From contig WFTY01000052.1 in the NCBI GenBank assembly GCA_015485245.1, forward strand, positions 1 to 8,548: a DNA stretch of 8,548 nt, in the 5' to 3' direction. Every line of letters starts with the position of its first letter. Within the stretch, counting starts at the first letter, position 1. The notes below the pieces were generated by a model, which had not been told where the DNA came from, ran no database searches, and saw only the letters and a program-made list of their open reading frames with translations. Below are positions 6,279-8,548 of the stretch, piece by piece. Source of the stretch: Anaerolineales bacterium (GTDB lineage Bacteria; Chloroflexota; Anaerolineae; Anaerolineales; UBA11858). A program made the translations under genes and the position numbers.

Positions 6279-7862
6279 CTATTCGTCGCGATCGCGGTCG
6301 CGGTGCAAGAAGATATGACGTTCGTACGACTTCTGGACGCCGGTCTCCGGGTCCGACCAGACGATGCGCGGCGTCACTTTGACGAGGTCAGCCTGCCACT
6401 CTTCGATCACCAGCACGGCTTCCACATCTGGCAACTGCCCGGCTTCAGCTGCCCGATTGACGCGCTCGGAAAATTCGGCAAAGACCGCCTCCAGATCAGG
6501 ACAACCAAAGTCCAGCTCCGGGCACAGGTTCGCCGGTTCATCCACATTGACCTGATAGAAACCCGGTCGCAACTGCTCAAAGGGGACCGCCCGCAGTTCA
6601 CCCAACCCTTCTTCGGGCGCCAGATCCTGAATGATGCGCGCAGCCGCGGGCGTCTCGATCCCGTATTCCGGCAATCCCATGTAGCTCAGAGTCAGAATAG
6701 CCAGCGTCGCCAGCAAGCCGAGGGCGACGGCAATCGGCCGTTTATACGCCTGGCGATACGGATTGCGATCAATATAGGGCACCGCGAAGAGCAGTCCAAA
6801 AATGAGCGTGGGCAAGATGATGCCCATCAGGGTTTTATCCCCCAATTTGAGCATCCCCTGCAACCACCAGAAGTACCACGGCGCTTTGGTGTCCAACGGC
6901 GTTTGCTGGGGGTTGGCAATGTTCTCCAACGGCGCGCTGTAGAAAAACGCCGTCAACACCACCAGGACGAACAGGCCCAGGCTGGTGAGGAAAAGTTCAT
7001 GGGTGAACAGATCGGGCAGGTAGTCCACCCGCCGCTTGGCCTCCTTAACCACATCTTTGGGCAAGTCATCTTCTTCAAACTTCGCCGGCAGGGAAATCCC
7101 GTGTTCACGAGCCACCTTGTAATAATGAATGCTAATCATCCAGATCGCCAGCAAGGGCAGCAGGATGACGTGCAACAGATAGAAGCGCAACAGCCCCCCG
7201 GCGCCGATATCCGGCGCGCCGCGCAGCAGCAGGTTTAGCTCCTTGCCGAACAGCGGCGCGGCATCCGCCATGCTGGTGCCGATGGTCACCGCCCAGTAAG
7301 CCAGTTGATCCCAGGGGAGCAGGTAACCGCTGAAACTCAGAAAGAGCGTCACCAGCAACAACACCACGCCGGTCAGCCAGGTGAAGGAACGTTCCTTCTT
7401 ATAAGAACCGGTCAGATACGTCCGCAGCATGTGCAAGGCGGTGAAGATCACCATCCCCTCCGCCCCCAGGCGGTGCAGGTCGCGCAGCAGCTTGCCATAG
7501 GGCACGTTGCTCATCAGGTTGAGGATGGAGCCATAAGCCTCGCTCGGCGAGGGGGTGTAGTAAATCATCAGGATCAACCCGGTCATCAGCTCCACAACGA
7601 AGAAGAACATCGTAAAGAACCCCAGGCGGAAGGTGTGGGTGAAGATCGTGCTCCCCCGCATATAAAACTTCGGGCGGATGTGGAAAAGAAAGCTGGTGAC
7701 ATGAACCCGATAGCGCGGGTTGGGTTTTTCGGTGGGTGGTTCCCCGCGCAGCAGGGCGCGCAACTCGGCGATGCTCAACCCGGCGGTGATGATGCGAACC
7801 CGTTGTTCGATCGCCTGGCGCGCTTTCTGGCGAAATTCAGCAAAGTTCAGTGATTTAAGCAT
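6279..7862 (-). CDS. Single-chain cytochrome b (b6 plus subunit IV fusion) with C-terminal extension
   Basis: Quinol-oxidising core of the bc complex, in the cell membrane. The 527 residues comprise an N-terminal cytoplasmic region (1-75), four helices of a b6-like half (about 78-103, 131-150, 160-183, 224-248), three helices of a subunit-IV-like half (about 288-308, 343-363, 377-397), and an extension of about 120 residues. Heme b ligands are His130/His144 and His231/His246. The second pair has 14 intervening residues, the b6f arrangement, within RFYLLHVILLPLL. LLPWDQLAYWAV and the HGISLP after helix D are also b6-like. The Qo motif reads APWY (327-330) instead of PEWY. There is no cysteine before residue 447, so the b6f heme c_n thioether is absent (Arg79 is at about that position by my alignment). 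The extension, with Cys447 and Cys454 and tail RDRDRDE, should lie on the outer face. GGGAG lies 5 nt before ATG. Confidence 0.96.
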   Translation of the reverse strand: MLKSLNFAEFRQKARQAIEQRVRIITAGLSIAELRALLRGEPPTEKPNPRYRVHVTSFLFHIRPKFYMRGSTIFTHTFRLGFFTMFFFVVELMTGLILMIYYTPSPSEAYGSILNLMSNVPYGKLLRDLHRLGAEGMVIFTALHMLRTYLTGSYKKERSFTWLTGVVLLLVTLFLSFSGYLLPWDQLAYWAVTIGTSMADAAPLFGKELNLLLRGAPDIGAGGLLRFYLLHVILLPLLAIWMISIHYYKVAREHGISLPAKFEEDDLPKDVVKEAKRRVDYLPDLFTHELFLTSLGLFVLVVLTAFFYSAPLENIANPQQTPLDTKAPWYFWWLQGMLKLGDKTLMGIILPTLIFGLLFAVPYIDRNPYRQAYKRPIAVALGLLATLAILTLSYMGLPEYGIETPAAARIIQDLAPEEGLGELRAVPFEQLRPGFYQVNVDEPANLCPELDFGCPDLEAVFAEFSERVNRAAEAGQLPDVEAVLVIEEWQADLVKVTPRIVWSDPETGVQKSYERHIFLHRDRDRDE

Positions 7863-7871
7863 GAGTCTCCC

Positions 7872-8423
7872 TCAGCTGTGACGCTGGCCGATGATCTTTG
7901 CCCCCGTATCCACTTTTATGATGACCTCACGATCCTCGGGGATCTGCACCGCGCTGCCATCCGGCGGGGTTTGAGCGATGACCTCACCCGTCTCAGCGTC
8001 AACCGCCTGGACGACAAACTGATCCAGGCTGCGCGGCGCCGGCCCCTGAATATAGGTGCCATCCTTTTGAAATTGTGAACCATGACATGGGCAAATGAAC
8101 TTCCCCTCCTGGCTGTTCCAGTTGTACAAACATCCCAGGTGGGTGCATACCTTGTAAAGCGCCTTCACCCCCTCTTCGGTGTTGGACAGCCAGAATTTGA
8201 CTTTGGGATAATTCTGCGGTGGAGCATCCGTCGATGGCAAGATATCGCTGGAGCCAACGATGAAGACGCCCCCAAACTCCCCTTCTTTGAACCGCGGCAT
8301 GGCGAATAAAATCGTCAACCCGGCGACATCCACAAACACAAACCCCAGGGATGCCAGCCAGGCGAGGTTCAAGAACTCTCGCCGATTCAGGGGCACGCTT
8401 TTCTCGGTCGTCTCTTCGATCAT
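7872..8423 (-). CDS. Rieske [2Fe-2S] iron-sulfur protein of the bc complex
   Basis: Carries electrons from quinol at the Qo site to the cytochromes c; the head domain is on the outer face of the membrane. The 183-residue length fits bacterial Rieske proteins. Residues 13-19 (NRREFLN) match the twin-arginine export motif and precede one transmembrane helix (about 20-42), which should stay as the anchor. Cluster motifs are CTHLGC (93-98) and CPCHGS (111-116): ligands Cys93, His95, Cys111 and His114, with a disulfide Cys98-Cys113. The loop GPAPRSLDQF (127-136) closes the cluster site. Ser116 is kept, but the following Tyr of high-potential proteins is Phe118. GAGGAG at 8430-8435 lies 6 nt before ATG 8423. 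It is the first gene seen of the operon, 9 bp before cytochrome b, and its TGA stop abuts that gene's ribosome-binding site. Confidence 0.97.
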   Translation of the reverse strand: MIEETTEKSVPLNRREFLNLAWLASLGFVFVDVAGLTILFAMPRFKEGEFGGVFIVGSSDILPSTDAPPQNYPKVKFWLSNTEEGVKALYKVCTHLGCLYNWNSQEGKFICPCHGSQFQKDGTYIQGPAPRSLDQFVVQAVDAETGEVIAQTPPDGSAVQIPEDREVIIKVDTGAKIIGQRHS

Positions 8424-8429
8424 GCAAAA

Positions 8430-8435
8430 CTCCTC
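8430..8435 (-). promoter_or_regulatory. Shine-Dalgarno site of the Rieske gene
   Basis: GAGGAG is placed 6 nt before ATG 8423 and fixes this as the start of the Rieske protein and of the operon's coding part. Confidence 0.7.
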
Positions 8436-8548
8436 GTCTTTGATCTACATGCTGACACAAAGGTCGCCCAGAGATTTAACACACAATATATATAGTTTTA
8501 GTCCGATTTAGAGTGTACCAAATCTCCCCGCTTTCCGCAAATGAGAAC
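8436..8548 (-). promoter_or_regulatory. Leader and probable promoter region of the cytochrome bc operon
   Basis: This 113-bp stretch has no convincing gene and is clearly more AT-rich than its surroundings, above all at 8472-8512. On the minus strand it contains CTATATATATTG, where TATATT at 8485-8490 could be a -10 element giving a leader of about 55 nt, and a second weak candidate, TTAAAT, at 8474-8479. Neither has a recognisable TTGACA-like -35 element at 16-18 bp. The region may also be the 3' spacer after a gene beyond the window edge. I see no clear terminator hairpin in it. Confidence 0.35.

Noticed and set aside
6282..6305. Microsatellite-like GATCGCGGTCGCG run at the 3' end of cytochrome b
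   Set aside because: It simply encodes the RDRDRDE tail; it is too short to count as a separate repeat element.
5703..7238. A 511-codon open frame on the plus strand opposite cytochrome b and the diheme cytochrome c
   Set aside because: It runs antisense to two genes with unmistakable catalytic and heme motifs and crosses their junction. Its translation is rich in Arg, Gln and His with no recognisable domain, as expected from the complement of a GC-rich gene.
8439..8461. FNR/CRP-like element TTTG...CAAA upstream of the Rieske gene
   Set aside because: Only the outer four bases are symmetric. The inner positions do not match TTGAT-N4-ATCAA or TGTGA-N6-TCACA, and it lies between the likely promoter and the start codon.
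8541..8548. Possible plus-strand gene starting with ATG at the right edge
   Set aside because: Only eight bases are visible and no Shine-Dalgarno site precedes it.
1..8548. Search for a defence island, CRISPR array, tRNA, insertion sequence or prophage genes
   Set aside because: No repeat-spacer pattern, cloverleaf, transposase or phage motif was found. The window is a respiratory operon, a metabolic gene pair and a two-component system.

Overview
The window holds eight complete genes and one partial gene, all read from the minus strand, so transcription runs from the right end to the left. Gene density is very high. Most junctions are 1-15 bp or overlap by 1-4 bp, the largest gap between genes is about 75 bp, and no gene-free stretch reaches 300 bases. 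Overall base composition is moderately GC-rich. Gene content and protein style (fused cytochrome b next to a Tat-type Rieske protein and diheme cytochromes c; GAF-rich NarL-type sensor kinase) suggest an environmental bacterium of the Chloroflexota, perhaps Anaerolineae-like. That assignment is an inference from family resemblance, not a proven placement.

Right part (8548 to 4639): an electron-transfer operon for an alternative-style cytochrome bc complex. In order of transcription it encodes a Rieske [2Fe-2S] protein, a single-chain cytochrome b (b6-like half fused to a subunit-IV-like half plus a C-terminal extension of roughly 120 residues), a membrane-anchored diheme cytochrome c, and a second diheme cytochrome c with a signal peptide and a C-terminal membrane anchor. 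Together they would oxidise a membrane quinol (probably menaquinol) and pass electrons through Rieske to four c-type hemes. There is no classical cytochrome c1. Each gene has a good Shine-Dalgarno site or is translationally coupled to the gene before it. The operon ends at a 12-bp perfect hairpin at 4584-4617.

Middle part (4558 to 2637): a two-gene cassette of a branch-1 nitrilase with an intact Glu-Lys-Cys triad and a class I SAM-dependent methyltransferase of the O-methyltransferase type. The two genes overlap at their stop and start codons, so their products probably act in one small-molecule pathway, but the substrate cannot be read from the sequence.

Left part (2593 to 1): a regulatory operon with a membrane sensor histidine kinase (two transmembrane helices, two GAF domains, HisKA_3, HATPase), a NarL-type response regulator, and the start of a third gene. 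That third gene opens with GTG after a strong GGAGGA site and begins a probable membrane protein cut by the window edge. A perfect TATAAT lies just upstream of the kinase.

No RNA gene, CRISPR array, insertion sequence or phage gene was seen. The points most worth a second look are the unusual cytochrome b (b6-like heme spacing, an APWY Qo motif, no cysteine for heme c_n, a long extension carrying two cysteines), the near-duplicate heme domains in the second cytochrome c, the cysteine cluster in the kinase GAF domain, and the palindrome between operons, which may be a dispersed repeat.
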